Source: Rhizobium sp. PDO1-076 (GTDB lineage Bacteria; Pseudomonadota; Alphaproteobacteria; Rhizobiales; Rhizobiaceae). Taken from it: a DNA stretch of 64,000 nt. The notes beneath the pieces are model-generated. The model ran no database searches. It saw only the letters and a program-made list of their open reading frames with translations, and had not been told where the DNA came from. The translations under genes and the position numbers were made by a program. Of this stretch, positions 1 to 9,113 are shown piece after piece (positions within the stretch are counted from its first letter, which is position 1; the number at the start of each line of letters is the position of its first letter). The stretch spans positions 28,010 to 92,009 of the forward strand of contig NZ_AHZC01000419.1 in the NCBI RefSeq assembly GCF_000247475.1, written 5' to 3'.

Positions 1-105
1 TTGATACAACTCCTCCTTGAAAGATTAACGCTGACACCCATGTCGTGGCGGTAAAAGCCAACGGGATGGCTCGCTTTGGATCGGTGTCGGAAAGGGGAGT
101 GTGAA

Positions 106-495
106 ATGACAATTCTGATCGTTGAAGACAACCCGACCAATGCGATGATCCTCAAGCATCTGGCGAAGAAGGTCACCGACGAGGAAATCCGCGTCGAACC
201 GGATGGCGCATCCGCACTGGCCCTCTGCCACAGCCATGCCTTTTCCATGCTGATCGTCGATCATATGCTGCCGGGCATCTCTGGTCTGCAATTCGTCAAG
301 GCCGTTCGCCTGATGGATCGTTATGCCGATGTGCCCGTGATCATGGTGACGGCCGATACCGAGCCGCGCCTGCGCGAAAGCGCCGAGGCCAGTGGCGTGA
401 CGGACTTCCTGACCAAGCCTGTGGAAGCAGTGGCCTTCCGCCAGCTCCTTGCCGACCATCTTGGCGCCAATACAGAACTCTCGAAATCTGCGTGA
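106..495 (+). CDS. Single-domain response regulator (CheY-like receiver)
   Basis: The 129-residue protein is a lone receiver domain: acidic residues E7/D8, phospho-acceptor D52 in the LIVDHMLPG segment, the conserved threonine of MVTAD, and the lysine of TKP. No output domain follows, so it probably relays phosphate or works by protein contact. I start it at the ATG at 106, preceded by a purine-rich AAAGGGGAG, rather than at the in-frame ATG at 76, which lacks a ribosome-binding site. It is the first gene of a run with the periplasmic pterin-domain protein (27 bp gap), the hybrid kinase and the HD-GYP regulator. The kinase is therefore its likely phosphodonor, which is an inference from position. 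It resembles the receiver of the HD-GYP protein at 3296 in style and in the position of the phospho-acceptor. Confidence 0.85.
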   Translation: MTILIVEDNPTNAMILKHLAKKVTDEEIRVEPDGASALALCHSHAFSMLIVDHMLPGISGLQFVKAVRLMDRYADVPVIMVTADTEPRLRESAEASGVTDFLTKPVEAVAFRQLLADHLGANTELSKSA

Positions 496-522
496 GCCGA
501 GTTCGGGCCTGAGGAAAGAGCC

Positions 523-1017
523 ATGAAGCGCATTCTCATTGCATTGCTGGCGGCAGCCATGTCGGGTGTTTCCGCATTCGCGCTGGAAGCGCCCACCGGC
601 CTGGTCATCTTGACCGTCAAAGGCGCTGTAACCAACACCAATGTCGGCGATACCGCCGCTTTTGATTTTGCCATGCTGGAAAAGCTCGAGAGCCGCCAGG
701 CGGTGGTGGAAACCCCGTGGACGACAGGCAAGACGACCTTCGAAGGGCCGCTTCTGCGCGCCGTGCTCCAGGAAGCCGGTGCATCTGGCAAAACACTCAC
801 TGTGCGCGCCCTCAATGATTATTCTGCAGAGATTCCCATTGTCGACGCGGAAATCGCCACCATCCTGGCAATCCGTCAGGATGGGCAACGCATGTCGGTC
901 CGCGAAAAAGGCCCAATGATGCTGGTCTATCCCTTTGACCTTGAGCCGGGCCTGTACAACGAAAAATACTTCTCGCGTTCGGTCTGGCAGATCAAGGAAA
1001 TCGAGGTCGCCAAGTGA
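523..1017 (+). CDS. Exported molybdopterin/pterin-binding-domain protein, PruR-like
   Basis: The 164-residue protein has a signal peptide (KR then a hydrophobic run, likely cleaved after SAFA, residue 20). The rest is one small beta-rich domain of the oxidoreductase molybdopterin-binding (sulfite-oxidase) fold, with the family-like segments FEGPLLRAVLQEAG, ALNDYSAEIP and GPMMLVYPFD. It is far shorter than a real molybdoenzyme and has no other catalytic domain, so a ligand-sensing role is more likely than catalysis. In Agrobacterium tumefaciens, as I recall, PruR is a periplasmic protein of this type that passes a pterin signal to a membrane cyclic-di-GMP enzyme. Here its stop codon overlaps the start of the hybrid histidine kinase (TGATG), so it probably acts on that kinase's periplasmic domain. 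Confidence 0.8.
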   Translation: MKRILIALLAAAMSGVSAFALEAPTGLVILTVKGAVTNTNVGDTAAFDFAMLEKLESRQAVVETPWTTGKTTFEGPLLRAVLQEAGASGKTLTVRALNDYSAEIPIVDAEIATILAIRQDGQRMSVREKGPMMLVYPFDLEPGLYNEKYFSRSVWQIKEIEVAK

Positions 1018-3278
1018 TGAACCAGCGGGCAACAGTCAAGCAGGCAGCGGGTGAGGGCAGCGTTGCCCTGATCCTGCAGATCCTGTGCGCTGTGCTCCTC
1101 TTTGTCCTGATCCTGCTGTTTGTCGATATCGCCCGCCAATACCGGATCATGGAAGACGGCGTGCGCGAAAATGCCCTGTGGTCGGTCTATCAGCTGGACC
1201 GCGAGGTCAGCACACTCGAGGACAGCCTGGCAGATCTTCGCGTCCAGCCCGCGTCCGCAAAGCTCCATGATGAACTCGCCCTGCGCTATGACATCTTGTA
1301 TTCGCGCGTGGATATCGTCGAGCAAGGCAAGTTCGGCAGCTATTTTGCCGACGATCAGCAGATCCGCGGCCTGATCGCAGACATGGCTGCTGTCGTCCGT
1401 GCCCAGCAGCCGTTGTTCGATCGCTATGCTGCCGGGCGCTTGCCCACCGCTGCAGAGCTTGATGAACTCGATACGGCTCTGGCCTCTCTGGCTCTGACGT
1501 CGCAAGATCTGTTGATCCACACCAATGCCCGCCTCAGCCATGAGCGTGCCGATAGCCGCGACCTGATCCTCGGCCTGGAGCGGACCTCGTTCGTGATGCT
1601 CGGCCTGCTGATGGCTTCCGTCGTTTTCCTCGTGGTCACGCTGAACCGTCAGTTGAGATCGGTTCGCGAAACCAGCCGTGAGCTGGAGGTCATGGCCAGC
1701 CAGTTGTCGGAGGCCTATGAGGCTGCCGATGCCGGAAACCGGGCGAAGTCGCAGTTCATGGCGACCATGGGCCATGAAATCCGCACCCCCCTCAATGCCA
1801 TTCTCGGCATGTCGGAATTGCTGGAGCTTTCGGAGCTGCCCGAAGACACGCTCTATAGCGTCAAGACCATTCGCTCGTCCGGCGAAGCCCTGCTCGAAGT
1901 GATCAACGAGATCCTCGATTTCTCCAAGATCGAGCACGGTAAGCTTGAGCTTGAGCAGCGGGCATTCGATGTCTGCGGGCTCGCCGAAAGCACCGTCAGC
2001 ATCATCCGCGGTCGTGCCGAAGATCACAAGAACACGGTCATCCTCGACCTGCCGGAATCGCTGAACACGCTGTTCGTCAGGACTGATCCGACCCGTTTGC
2101 GCCAGGTTCTGCTCAACCTCCTGTCCAATGCGGCGAAGTTCACCCATGACGGCACGGTCACGCTGCGCCTGCGCGAGTTCTATCGCGAAGGCAAACTGAT
2201 GATCCGCTTCGAGGTCGAAGATACCGGTATCGGCATTGATGAAGCCGGCCTCGACAAGCTGTTCAAGCCTTTCTCGCAGGTCGATGCATCGATCAGCCGT
2301 CGTTATGGTGGCACCGGCCTTGGTCTGACCATCTGCAAGCAGATTGTCGAAAAGCTGGGCGGCGAGCTCGGCATGAGCAGCACTGTCGGCGTCGGCAGCA
2401 TATTCTGGTTCGAACTGGCGGTCGTGCCTGTCAGCCGCGAAGACATCAAGAAACTGACGGCCACACGCGACAGCGAAGAGGATCTGCCACGGCTGAAAAT
2501 TCTGCTGGTGGAAGACAATCGTGTCAATCAGATCGTCGCGACGCGCTTTCTGGCAAGGCTCGGCCAGGACGTGGAAATCGCCAATGACGGCACGGAAGCC
2601 GTGGTCCTTGCCCGCCAGCAGAAGTTCGATCTCGTGCTGATGGACATGCAGATGCCGGTGATGGACGGTATCGAGGCGACGCGCCGGATCATCGCCGAGC
2701 GCGGCCCGTCGGCCGAAACGCCGATCATCGCGATGACCGCCAATGCCTCGGATGACGACCGCCGTCGCTGCCTGGATGCCGGCATGTCCGGCTTCGAATC
2801 CAAACCGGTAACCCTGGAAAGGTTGCGCAAGATGATTGCCGACGCAACAAACCCTGTCGACGAAACGGTGCTTCCGGCCACGGCCGACATCAGTGAAGAG
2901 GCCCCGGGCCTTCCACAGCCGGACTTGAGCGACGTCATGCCGCTCCAGGTTCTGCCGGGTCTCGGGATCGAGGGCCTTGATGAGGCTCGCCATGCCGAAC
3001 TTGTCGATGCGCTCGGCGAGGAGGTTTTCCAGGAACTGGTCGAATCGTTCTTCGACGACGCGACATCCCTGATGGTCGATCTCAACCAGGCTGTGCAGAA
3101 GCCGGACCCGGAAAAGATCGATCGTGTTCTGCACACGATCAAGGGCGCGGCGGTAAACGTCGGGCTGAACGAAATTGCGGTAAAGGCGAATGCACTGCGG
3201 GGGCATCCGCCATCGCCTGCACAAGTCGAATTGCTGGGCGAAGAAATCCTCGCCCTTAAATTTAAATTGGTAGCCTGA
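1017..3278 (+). CDS. Hybrid sensor histidine kinase with receiver and HPt domains
   Basis: The 753-residue inner-membrane phosphorelay kinase has TM1 at about residues 16-38, a periplasmic region of about 150 residues, TM2 at about 192-211, a coiled-coil linker, HisKA with phospho-acceptor H253 (GHEIRTPL), a HATPase domain (N box around LSNAAKF, G boxes DTGIGI and GGTGLGL), a receiver with D near 543 (VLMDMQMPVMDG), and a C-terminal HPt domain with His near 706 (HTIKGAA). This is the His-Asp-His layout of BarA/ArcB-type kinases. I see no PAS or clear HAMP domain. A GTG at 1014 is also possible; the ATG at 1017 overlaps the stop of the pterin-domain gene. The periplasmic region is the likely docking site for that protein. 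The HPt domain could feed the lone receiver at 106 and the HD-GYP receiver at 3296. Confidence 0.92.
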   Translation: MNQRATVKQAAGEGSVALILQILCAVLLFVLILLFVDIARQYRIMEDGVRENALWSVYQLDREVSTLEDSLADLRVQPASAKLHDELALRYDILYSRVDIVEQGKFGSYFADDQQIRGLIADMAAVVRAQQPLFDRYAAGRLPTAAELDELDTALASLALTSQDLLIHTNARLSHERADSRDLILGLERTSFVMLGLLMASVVFLVVTLNRQLRSVRETSRELEVMASQLSEAYEAADAGNRAKSQFMATMGHEIRTPLNAILGMSELLELSELPEDTLYSVKTIRSSGEALLEVINEILDFSKIEHGKLELEQRAFDVCGLAESTVSIIRGRAEDHKNTVILDLPESLNTLFVRTDPTRLRQVLLNLLSNAAKFTHDGTVTLRLREFYREGKLMIRFEVEDTGIGIDEAGLDKLFKPFSQVDASISRRYGGTGLGLTICKQIVEKLGGELGMSSTVGVGSIFWFELAVVPVSREDIKKLTATRDSEEDLPRLKILLVEDNRVNQIVATRFLARLGQDVEIANDGTEAVVLARQQKFDLVLMDMQMPVMDGIEATRRIIAERGPSAETPIIAMTANASDDDRRRCLDAGMSGFESKPVTLERLRKMIADATNPVDETVLPATADISEEAPGLPQPDLSDVMPLQVLPGLGIEGLDEARHAELVDALGEEVFQELVESFFDDATSLMVDLNQAVQKPDPEKIDRVLHTIKGAAVNVGLNEIAVKANALRGHPPSPAQVELLGEEILALKFKLVA

Positions 3279-3295
3279 GAGGCACGGAGGCGTTC

Positions 3296-4384
3296 ATGCG
3301 TATTTTGTTGGTAGACGACAACAGTACTAATCTGAAGCTTCTGACGAAGCTCGTCGGCAAGCTCGATAATTGCGAGGCTTTGACCTATTCCAGCCCCGAT
3401 GCCGTCCTGTCGGCCCTTCCGGAACTGGATTTCGACATTGCGATCATCGATTACCAGATGCCGGTGTACAATGGCGTCGAGCTCTACACCGAGATCGTGC
3501 GCTTCGAAAAATATGCCCAGGTGCCGGTCATCTTCATCACCGGTGACAAGGACATGACCACGCGCATGGCGGCGCTCAATGCCGGTGCGATCGATTTTCT
3601 CACCAAGCCGGTCAATCCAGTCGAGTTCAACGCCCGTGTGCAGAACATCGTCAGCCTGGCTCGCGCCCGCCGCCAGCTTGCCGATCAGGCCGAATGGTTG
3701 CGTCGCGAGGTGGAGCGTGCCGTGGGAGAATTGCGCGAGCGCGAGCAGGAGATCATCCATCGCCTGACGCTGGCGGCCGGTTACAAGGATCCCGACACGG
3801 CCCGCCACACCCTGCGCGTTGCCGCCTATTCCGAGGCGATCGCTGTCGAGCTTGGTCTTCCGCCACAGGTCTGCCACGACATCCGCCTGGCGGCCCCGAT
3901 GCATGACATCGGCAAGGTGGCAATGCCGGATACCGTGCTGCTGAAGCAGGGGCGGTTGACCGAGTCGGAATACCGCCAGATGCAGGCGCATGCCCAGATC
4001 GGCAGCGACATTCTCGGCCAGGCACATTCCTCGCTTCTGCAGCTGGCCTCGGAAATTGCCGCCAGCCACCATGAGCGCTGGGACGGCCAGGGTTATCCGA
4101 ACCGGATCACGGGCGCGGCCATTCCGATCTCCGGCCGCATCGTCTGCATCGCCGACAATTTCGATGCGCTGACGACGGAGCGCCCCTATAAGCCGGCCTG
4201 GAGCTTCGAGCGCACTGCCGAGCATATTCTCGGCCGCGCCGGCACCCAGTTCGATCCGGATTGCGTTGCAGCCTTCGAGAGGGCATTGCCGCGCATCCAG
4301 GCCATCATGGAGCAGGACAGGCGCGAGCAGGCCGAGGAAGCCGAGCGCTTGGCAATCGCATCCGGCGACCACCGGGTGGCCTGA
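3296..4384 (+). CDS. Receiver-HD-GYP response regulator, predicted c-di-GMP phosphodiesterase
   Basis: The 362-residue cytoplasmic protein has an N-terminal receiver (phospho-acceptor D52, KP near residue 104), a helical linker at about 120-155, and an HD-GYP domain. The metal-binding and signature residues are all present: H171, HD at 203-204 (MHDIGK), HH at 258-259, and GYP at 266-268 in the HHERWDGQGYP segment. HD-GYP proteins with complete motifs hydrolyse cyclic-di-GMP, so the output of this operon is predicted to be a fall in c-di-GMP. The gene follows the hybrid kinase by 17 bp and has a good site (GGCACGGAGG) before its ATG. It closes the operon; pyrC follows after 94 bp and is probably separate. 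Confidence 0.92.
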   Translation: MRILLVDDNSTNLKLLTKLVGKLDNCEALTYSSPDAVLSALPELDFDIAIIDYQMPVYNGVELYTEIVRFEKYAQVPVIFITGDKDMTTRMAALNAGAIDFLTKPVNPVEFNARVQNIVSLARARRQLADQAEWLRREVERAVGELREREQEIIHRLTLAAGYKDPDTARHTLRVAAYSEAIAVELGLPPQVCHDIRLAAPMHDIGKVAMPDTVLLKQGRLTESEYRQMQAHAQIGSDILGQAHSSLLQLASEIAASHHERWDGQGYPNRITGAAIPISGRIVCIADNFDALTTERPYKPAWSFERTAEHILGRAGTQFDPDCVAAFERALPRIQAIMEQDRREQAEEAERLAIASGDHRVA

Positions 4385-4478
4385 GAACCTTTGATCGTGT
4401 CTTCGAACGTGCTAAGGGCGGCAAGCTCTGCTAGCCCAAACTCGGCTGGCCCAAGTTCTGCAAGCCGGAGGCACGTTC

Positions 4479-5516
4479 ATGCGCTCACTGACTATCCGCC
4501 GCCCTGACGATTGGCACCTGCATCTGCGCGACGGCGCCATGATGGAAGGCGTGATCGGCGATACCAGCCGTCATTTCGCCCGCGCCATCATCATGCCAAA
4601 CCTCGTGCCGCCGGTGGTCACCACCGCGGATGCCCGCGCCTATCGCGAGCGCATCGTCAAGGCGATCCCGGCCGGCGACACGTTCGAACCGCTGATGACG
4701 CTCTATCTCACCGAAGGCACGAGCCCGGATGATCTGGAAGAGGGCAAAAACAGCGGGTTGATCACGGCGGTCAAGCTTTATCCCGCCGGTGCCACGACCA
4801 ACTCCCATGGCGGCGTGCGCGATTTCGAAAAGGCGATGCCGGCGCTTGAGCGCATGGCGAAGATCGGCCTGCCGCTTTGCGTGCATGGTGAGGTGACCAC
4901 ACCCGAAGTCGACATCTTCGACCGCGAAAAGGTCTTCATCGACACTGTGCTGGATCCGCTGCGCAAGCGTCTGCCGGAACTCAAGGTGACGATGGAGCAT
5001 GTGACGACCTCAGACGGCATCGACTACATCAAGTCGGCCGAGAGCAACCTGGCCGGTTCGATCACCACCCATCACCTGATCATCAATCGCAATGCCATCC
5101 TCGTCGGCGGCATCCGCCCGCACTATTACTGCCTTCCGGTCGCCAAGCGCGAGAGCCATCGTCTGGCCCTGCGCGCAGCCGCAACCTCCGGCGATCGCCG
5201 CTTCTTCCTCGGAACGGATTCCGCCCCGCATATCGACCCGCTGAAGGAATGCGGCTGCGGCTGCGCCGGCATCTATACCTCGGTCAACACGATGAGTTGC
5301 CTCGCCCATGTCTTCGAGCAGGACAATGCGCTCGACAGGCTGGAAGCCTTCGCCTCGCTCAACGGCCCCGCCTGGTATGGCCTGCCTGCCAATGACGAGA
5401 CGATCACGCTGATGCGTCGCGACGAGCCGGTCGATTTCCCGGCAAAGATCGAAACCGGTGCCGGCACGGTGACTGTGTTCGACCCGATGTTCCCGCTGCA
5501 TTGGGACGTCGCCTAG
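4479..5516 (+). CDS. pyrC: Dihydroorotase
   Basis: The 345-residue enzyme makes dihydroorotate from N-carbamoyl-L-aspartate, the third step of UMP synthesis. The length and sequence fit the class II (E. coli PyrC) type. The metal-binding HLHLRDG is at residues 13-19, the carboxylated lysine lies in [13 protein letters not shown], and later histidines (CVHGE, MEHVTT, ITTHHLI) and the aspartate of LGTDSAPH complete the site. A GGAGGC site precedes the ATG. The neighbouring signalling operon appears unrelated; pyrE lies about 1.2 kb downstream in the same direction. Confidence 0.96.
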   Translation: MRSLTIRRPDDWHLHLRDGAMMEGVIGDTSRHFARAIIMPNLVPPVVTTADARAYRERIVKAIPAGDTFEPLMTLYLTEGTSPDDLEEGKNSGLITAVKLYPAGATTNSHGGVRDFEKAMPALERMAKIGLPLCVHGEVTTPEVDIFDREKVFIDTVLDPLRKRLPELKVTMEHVTTSDGIDYIKSAESNLAGSITTHHLIINRNAILVGGIRPHYYCLPVAKRESHRLALRAAATSGDRRFFLGTDSAPHIDPLKECGCGCAGIYTSVNTMSCLAHVFEQDNALDRLEAFASLNGPAWYGLPANDETITLMRRDEPVDFPAKIETGAGTVTVFDPMFPLHWDVA

Positions 5517-5722
5517 GCACAATCCACAGCCGCATCGCTTGTCAGCGGCGCGACGCCCGGCTAGTTTGCGGTCAGGCCGGATGCAGCCTGCCGCCCGCAG
5601 CGGAAACGCCATGGTGAATGCATCCCAACCTGTCTCATCCACCGGGTCCCGGTAGCCAGATGACGAAGGGGTCAGCAACGCGGGCGCTGATAGCTCCATT
5701 CGTCTCTTGCAGAGGATGAAAC
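5517..5722. other. Intergenic region without recognised feature
   Basis: This 206-bp gap separates pyrC from the glyoxalase-like gene. I see no clear terminator hairpin with a T run, no tRNA and no convincing ORF. It presumably carries the promoter of the downstream gene. Confidence 0.4.
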
Positions 5723-6286
5723 ATGCGTGATTTTCGCGATGCCAAGACAATGGCCAAGTCGCTCCGACAACGTTTGACGGAACGCGGCCTGACAATCTCC
5801 CACAGTGAAGCGCTCGAACTCGTGGCCGAACAGTTTGGCTTCGAAAACTGGAATATTCTGGCGGCAAAACTGGCTGCGGACGTTGATCGTCCAACCCCTG
5901 TCGCTCCCCAATTTGCGCCGCCCATTCCGATATTCAGGATTTTCGATGTCGCAAAGGCCCGAGAATTCTATTGTGACTATCTTGGGATGACGGTCGATTG
6001 GGAGCATCGTTTCGGCGAAGACTTTCCGCTCTATCTTCAGGTGTCGCGGGAAAACCTTGTACTGCATCTGAGCGAGCATTCGGGCGATGCCAGTCCCGGT
6101 GCCCGTATCTTCGTCTGGGTGACGGATGTCGTGGTTATCCACAAGCAGATCACGGCGCGCGCCTATCGCTTTCTCAAGCCCGGTCTGAAAGACGCAGCTT
6201 GGGGTCGCGAACTGCACCTGACCGACCCGTTCAGCAACCGTATCACCCTGTGCCAAAAGGCCGAGGGTACCACGGACGGCCTGTAA
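5723..6286 (+). CDS. Glyoxalase-superfamily protein with N-terminal SEALEL module
   Basis: The 187-residue protein has two parts. Residues 1-55 (KTMAKSLRQRL, ISHSEALELVA, FGFENWNILAA) match the small helical module found in proteins annotated simply as glyoxalase superfamily protein. Residues from about 65 form a vicinal-oxygen-chelate domain (PIFRIFDVAKAREFYCDYLG, with HLSEH and DPFSNRI). This layout is common in soil bacteria and the VOC part resembles bleomycin-resistance/lactoylglutathione-lyase-like proteins. The substrate is unknown. The gene stands alone on the strand and nothing near it points to a pathway. Confidence 0.75.
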   Translation: MRDFRDAKTMAKSLRQRLTERGLTISHSEALELVAEQFGFENWNILAAKLAADVDRPTPVAPQFAPPIPIFRIFDVAKAREFYCDYLGMTVDWEHRFGEDFPLYLQVSRENLVLHLSEHSGDASPGARIFVWVTDVVVIHKQITARAYRFLKPGLKDAAWGRELHLTDPFSNRITLCQKAEGTTDGL

Positions 6287-6344
6287 CGTTGCCTGTCTGC
6301 GTTAGAATGCCCCCGCCATCCCCCGGATGGCGGGGAATGACACA

Positions 6345-6494
6345 TCAAAGGGTTACGAGTTGTGGCCACAGTCCGGTGATGCCGACAAGGATCAGATAGA
6401 TCGCCACGACATAGTTGAGCAGTCGTGGCATGACCAGGATCAGGATGCCTGCGATCAAGGCGATAATCGGCTGGATGGCGAGTGTGGCGTTCAT
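6345..6494 (-). CDS. Small membrane protein, DUF3096 family
   Basis: The 49-residue protein is almost entirely two hydrophobic helices (IQPIIALIAGILILVMP and LNYVVAIYLILVGITGLW) with the LLNYVVAIYLI core typical of DUF3096 proteins. Function is unknown; the family sits in the inner membrane. I use the ATG at 6494, preceded on the minus strand by GGAGACGAAGAC, not the much longer upstream extension, which looks like non-coding sequence. It is transcribed away from pyrE. Confidence 0.75.
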   Translation of the reverse strand: MNATLAIQPIIALIAGILILVMPRLLNYVVAIYLILVGITGLWPQLVTL

Positions 6495-6758
6495 TATGTC
6501 TTCGTCTCCTGGTTTTGAAGGTCTCGAACATTCGCTCCGAGACAATGTCGGCGGCATTCTTGACCGCGACAAGCGCCCGCCGAATAGTGCGGGTGCCGCG
6601 CCAAAAAAAGCCTGCGGCGGATTAACCCGACCGAGGCCGAATTGTTCCATGGGCGGAACGCTCTCGACCGCTTTGTAGCACGTGAGGCAAGGCAACCATC
6701 TGGTTTCGCCGTCCTCTTCCTGCTATGGGCGCATGAACCGCATATCAAGGAGCGCCGG

Positions 6759-7451
6759 ATGACCCAGACCACATTCACCGATCCTGCCGTCATGGCTGAA
6801 CTCGTCGCGAAGATGCTTTGGGAAATCAAGGCGGTGCACTTCAATGCGGCCGAGCCCTACAAGCTTTCCTCCGGCATGAAGAGCCCCGTCTATATCGATT
6901 GCCGCAAGCTCCTGTCCTATCCCCGCGTCCGGTCCGCGGTGATGGATTTTGCCGCCGCCACCCTGATGCGCAATGCCGGTTTCGAGCAGTTCGACTGCAT
7001 CGCGGGTGGCGAGACGGCCGGTATCCCGTTTGCGGCACTGCTTGCCGATCGCCTCGGCCTGCCGATGATCTATGTCCGCAAGGCCCCCAAGGGCCATGGC
7101 CGCAATGCCCAGATCGAAGGCCATATGCCGGAAAACTCGCGCGTGCTCGTCATCGAGGACCTGACGACCGCCGGCGGCAGCATGTTCAAGTTCATCGAGG
7201 CTGTGCGCGCGGCAGGCGGTATCGTCGACCACGGCATTGCGCTGTTCTTCTACGGCATCTTCCCGGAGGCAGAGCAGCGCTTCGAAGACGGCAAGGTCAA
7301 GCTCCACTACATCGCCACCTGGCGCAACGTTCTCTCCGTCGCCCGCGAGCAGAAGCTTTTCGACGAACAGACCCTGTCGGAAGTCGAGGCCTTCCTCGAT
7401 GCGCCGCTCGACTGGTCGGGACGCAATGGTGGGGTTTCGTCGCTCGGCTGA
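6759..7451 (+). CDS. pyrE: Orotate phosphoribosyltransferase
   Basis: The 230-residue enzyme converts orotate and PRPP to orotidine 5'-phosphate. The PRPP-binding loop is seen in [13 protein letters not shown], and the family segments [24 protein letters not shown] and [12 protein letters not shown] are present. The start chosen is the ATG at 6759 with AAGGAGC upstream; the longer frame upstream is not credible. Length matches the alphaproteobacterial form. The PfkB sugar kinase follows after 76 bp on the same strand, and pyrC lies upstream. Confidence 0.96.
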   Translation: MTQTTFTDPAVMAELVAKMLWEIKAVHFNAAEPYKLSSGMKSPVYIDCRKLLSYPRVRSAVMDFAAATLMRNAGFEQFDCIAGGETAGIPFAALLADRLGLPMIYVRKAPKGHGRNAQIEGHMPENSRVLVIEDLTTAGGSMFKFIEAVRAAGGIVDHGIALFFYGIFPEAEQRFEDGKVKLHYIATWRNVLSVAREQKLFDEQTLSEVEAFLDAPLDWSGRNGGVSSLG

Positions 7452-7527
7452 GCAATTGCCCAAAGTCGCGCTGGAAAAACGGAACGCTTTCGTTTAAATC
7501 GATTGAAACATCTATCGGGAGGTCGAG

Positions 7528-8454
7528 ATGATCCTGTGTTGCGGCGAAGCGCTGATCGACATGTTGCCACGCGAAACCACGCTCGGCGAGCGGGCCTTTT
7601 CGCCCTATGCCGGCGGCGCGATCTTCAACACGGCAATCGCGCTCGGCCGTCTCGGCATCGAGACGGGCTTCTTCACCGGCCTGTCCGATGACATGCTCGG
7701 CGACATCCTGCGCGAAACACTGAAATCCTCCGGCGTCGATTTCAGCTATTGCGCCACGCTGTCGCGTCCGTGCACGATCGCACTCGTCAAGCTCACAAAC
7801 GGCCAGGCATCCTACGCCTTCTATGACGAAAACACCGCCGGGCGCATGATCACCGAGGCCGATCTGCCCACCCTCGACGAGACCTGTGAGGCCCTGCATT
7901 CCGGCGCGATCAGCCTGATCCCGGAACCCTGCGGCTCGACCTATGAGGCGCTGATGACGCGCGAGCACAAGACCCGCGTCATCTCGCTCGACCCCAACAT
8001 CCGCCCCGGCTTCATCAAGGACAAGCAAGCCCACCAGGCCCGCATCGCCCGCATGGCGGACATGTCCGACATCCTGAAATTCTCAGACGAAGACCTGGAC
8101 TGGTTCGATCTTCCGGGCACCCAGGACGAACGCGCCGCCTACTGGCTGACGCGCGGCGCCAAACTCGTGGTGCTGACCAGGGGCGCGGAAGGTGCCACCG
8201 GCTATACCGCCAACTTCAAGGTCTCGGTTCCGTCCAACAAGGTCGAGGTGGTCGACACCGTCGGTGCCGGCGACACGTTTGACGCCGGCATTCTGGCTTC
8301 GCTGAAGCGTCAGGGACTGCTGACCAAGGACAAGGTCGCGACGCTGTCGGAAGAGGCGGTGCGCCAGGCGCTGACGGTTGGAGCGAAGGCTGCCGCCGTG
8401 ACGGTGTCGAGGGCAGGGGCCAACCCGCCGACGGCGGCGGAGATCGGGTTCTGA
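7528..8454 (+). CDS. frk: Fructokinase (PfkB/ribokinase family)
   Basis: The 308-residue carbohydrate kinase has the PfkB N-terminal glycine-rich signature (YAGGAIFNTAIALGRLG) and the C-terminal signature DTVGAGDTFDAG with the catalytic aspartate. Closest resemblance by eye is to rhizobial fructokinases that phosphorylate fructose at C6. Substrate specificity cannot be proved from sequence. GGGAGG precedes the ATG. pgi lies about 1 kb away on the other strand, which fits fructose-6-phosphate metabolism. Confidence 0.85.
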   Translation: MILCCGEALIDMLPRETTLGERAFSPYAGGAIFNTAIALGRLGIETGFFTGLSDDMLGDILRETLKSSGVDFSYCATLSRPCTIALVKLTNGQASYAFYDENTAGRMITEADLPTLDETCEALHSGAISLIPEPCGSTYEALMTREHKTRVISLDPNIRPGFIKDKQAHQARIARMADMSDILKFSDEDLDWFDLPGTQDERAAYWLTRGAKLVVLTRGAEGATGYTANFKVSVPSNKVEVVDTVGAGDTFDAGILASLKRQGLLTKDKVATLSEEAVRQALTVGAKAAAVTVSRAGANPPTAAEIGF

Positions 8455-8564
8455 GGTAGATCCTTTACCGCTGTTCACCGAAAGGTTTGGATATCCGTAA
8501 CTTGTCTGCAGCCTATTGTGGTGTCGATCCGACTGCGATGTATCGTGTGGCGATATAGAAGCAA

Positions 8565-9113
8565 GTGGATCTCCGCGTGTTTGGACATGAATTTTTGCCG
8601 TCCCCAGAGTGGGCGTTGGGCAGCAAATACTACGCAATCTGGTTGGGCATCTTCATTGCTGCTTGTGCGTCCTGGGGTGCGTGGAAACTTTCGAAAACCC
8701 CGCCCGACACAAGGCTTTATAAGTTCGCGGATTTTTATTTGTCCCGGCCAGGGTACCTTTCAAGAGAAGTACGCAAGAAGATTGGGTTAGGACTTATTCC
8801 AATAGCGGGTTTCTTGACAGGTTATGCCTTGATTACCGACCTGGTGCCCTTGTCGATCACAGTGGCGCTTGGCGCGAAGACCGAGCATTTCTACACGGTA
8901 GACCGCACCGGAGTGGAGGCGGGATGCCGATCTGCGGTCTATCTTCGGGATATGCCGTTCGCCAACGATCGCATATGCGGGCTACCTGATTGGTTTCGTA
9001 TCTCGCTGAAACCCGGGAACGTCCTAGCGGTCAAGGGAGTTGGAACAGGTTTGGGTATCTTTGTTGATGTAGTTCGCGTGGTTGGCGATGGCGCCGCACA
9101 ATCAGGCAATTGA
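8565..9113 (+). CDS. Membrane protein of unknown function
   Basis: The ORF of 182 residues starts at a GTG (no in-frame ATG before the C-terminal part) and has only a weak ribosome-binding site. Two hydrophobic segments are clear (YYAIWLGIFIAACASWGAW at about 22-40 and LGLIPIAGFLTGYALITDLVPLSI at about 75-98), followed by a C-terminal part of about 85 residues with two cysteines. I do not recognise the family. Base composition and codon use look less GC-rich than the neighbours, which may mean recent acquisition or a degenerate gene. Its end overlaps the convergent VOC gene by 12 bp. Confidence 0.5.
   Translation: MDLRVFGHEFLPSPEWALGSKYYAIWLGIFIAACASWGAWKLSKTPPDTRLYKFADFYLSRPGYLSREVRKKIGLGLIPIAGFLTGYALITDLVPLSITVALGAKTEHFYTVDRTGVEAGCRSAVYLRDMPFANDRICGLPDWFRISLKPGNVLAVKGVGTGLGIFVDVVRVVGDGAAQSGN

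Noticed and set aside
927..3224. A 765-codon minus-strand frame opposite the hybrid kinase
   Set aside because: It is the antisense shadow of a well-conserved histidine kinase and has no protein-like features.
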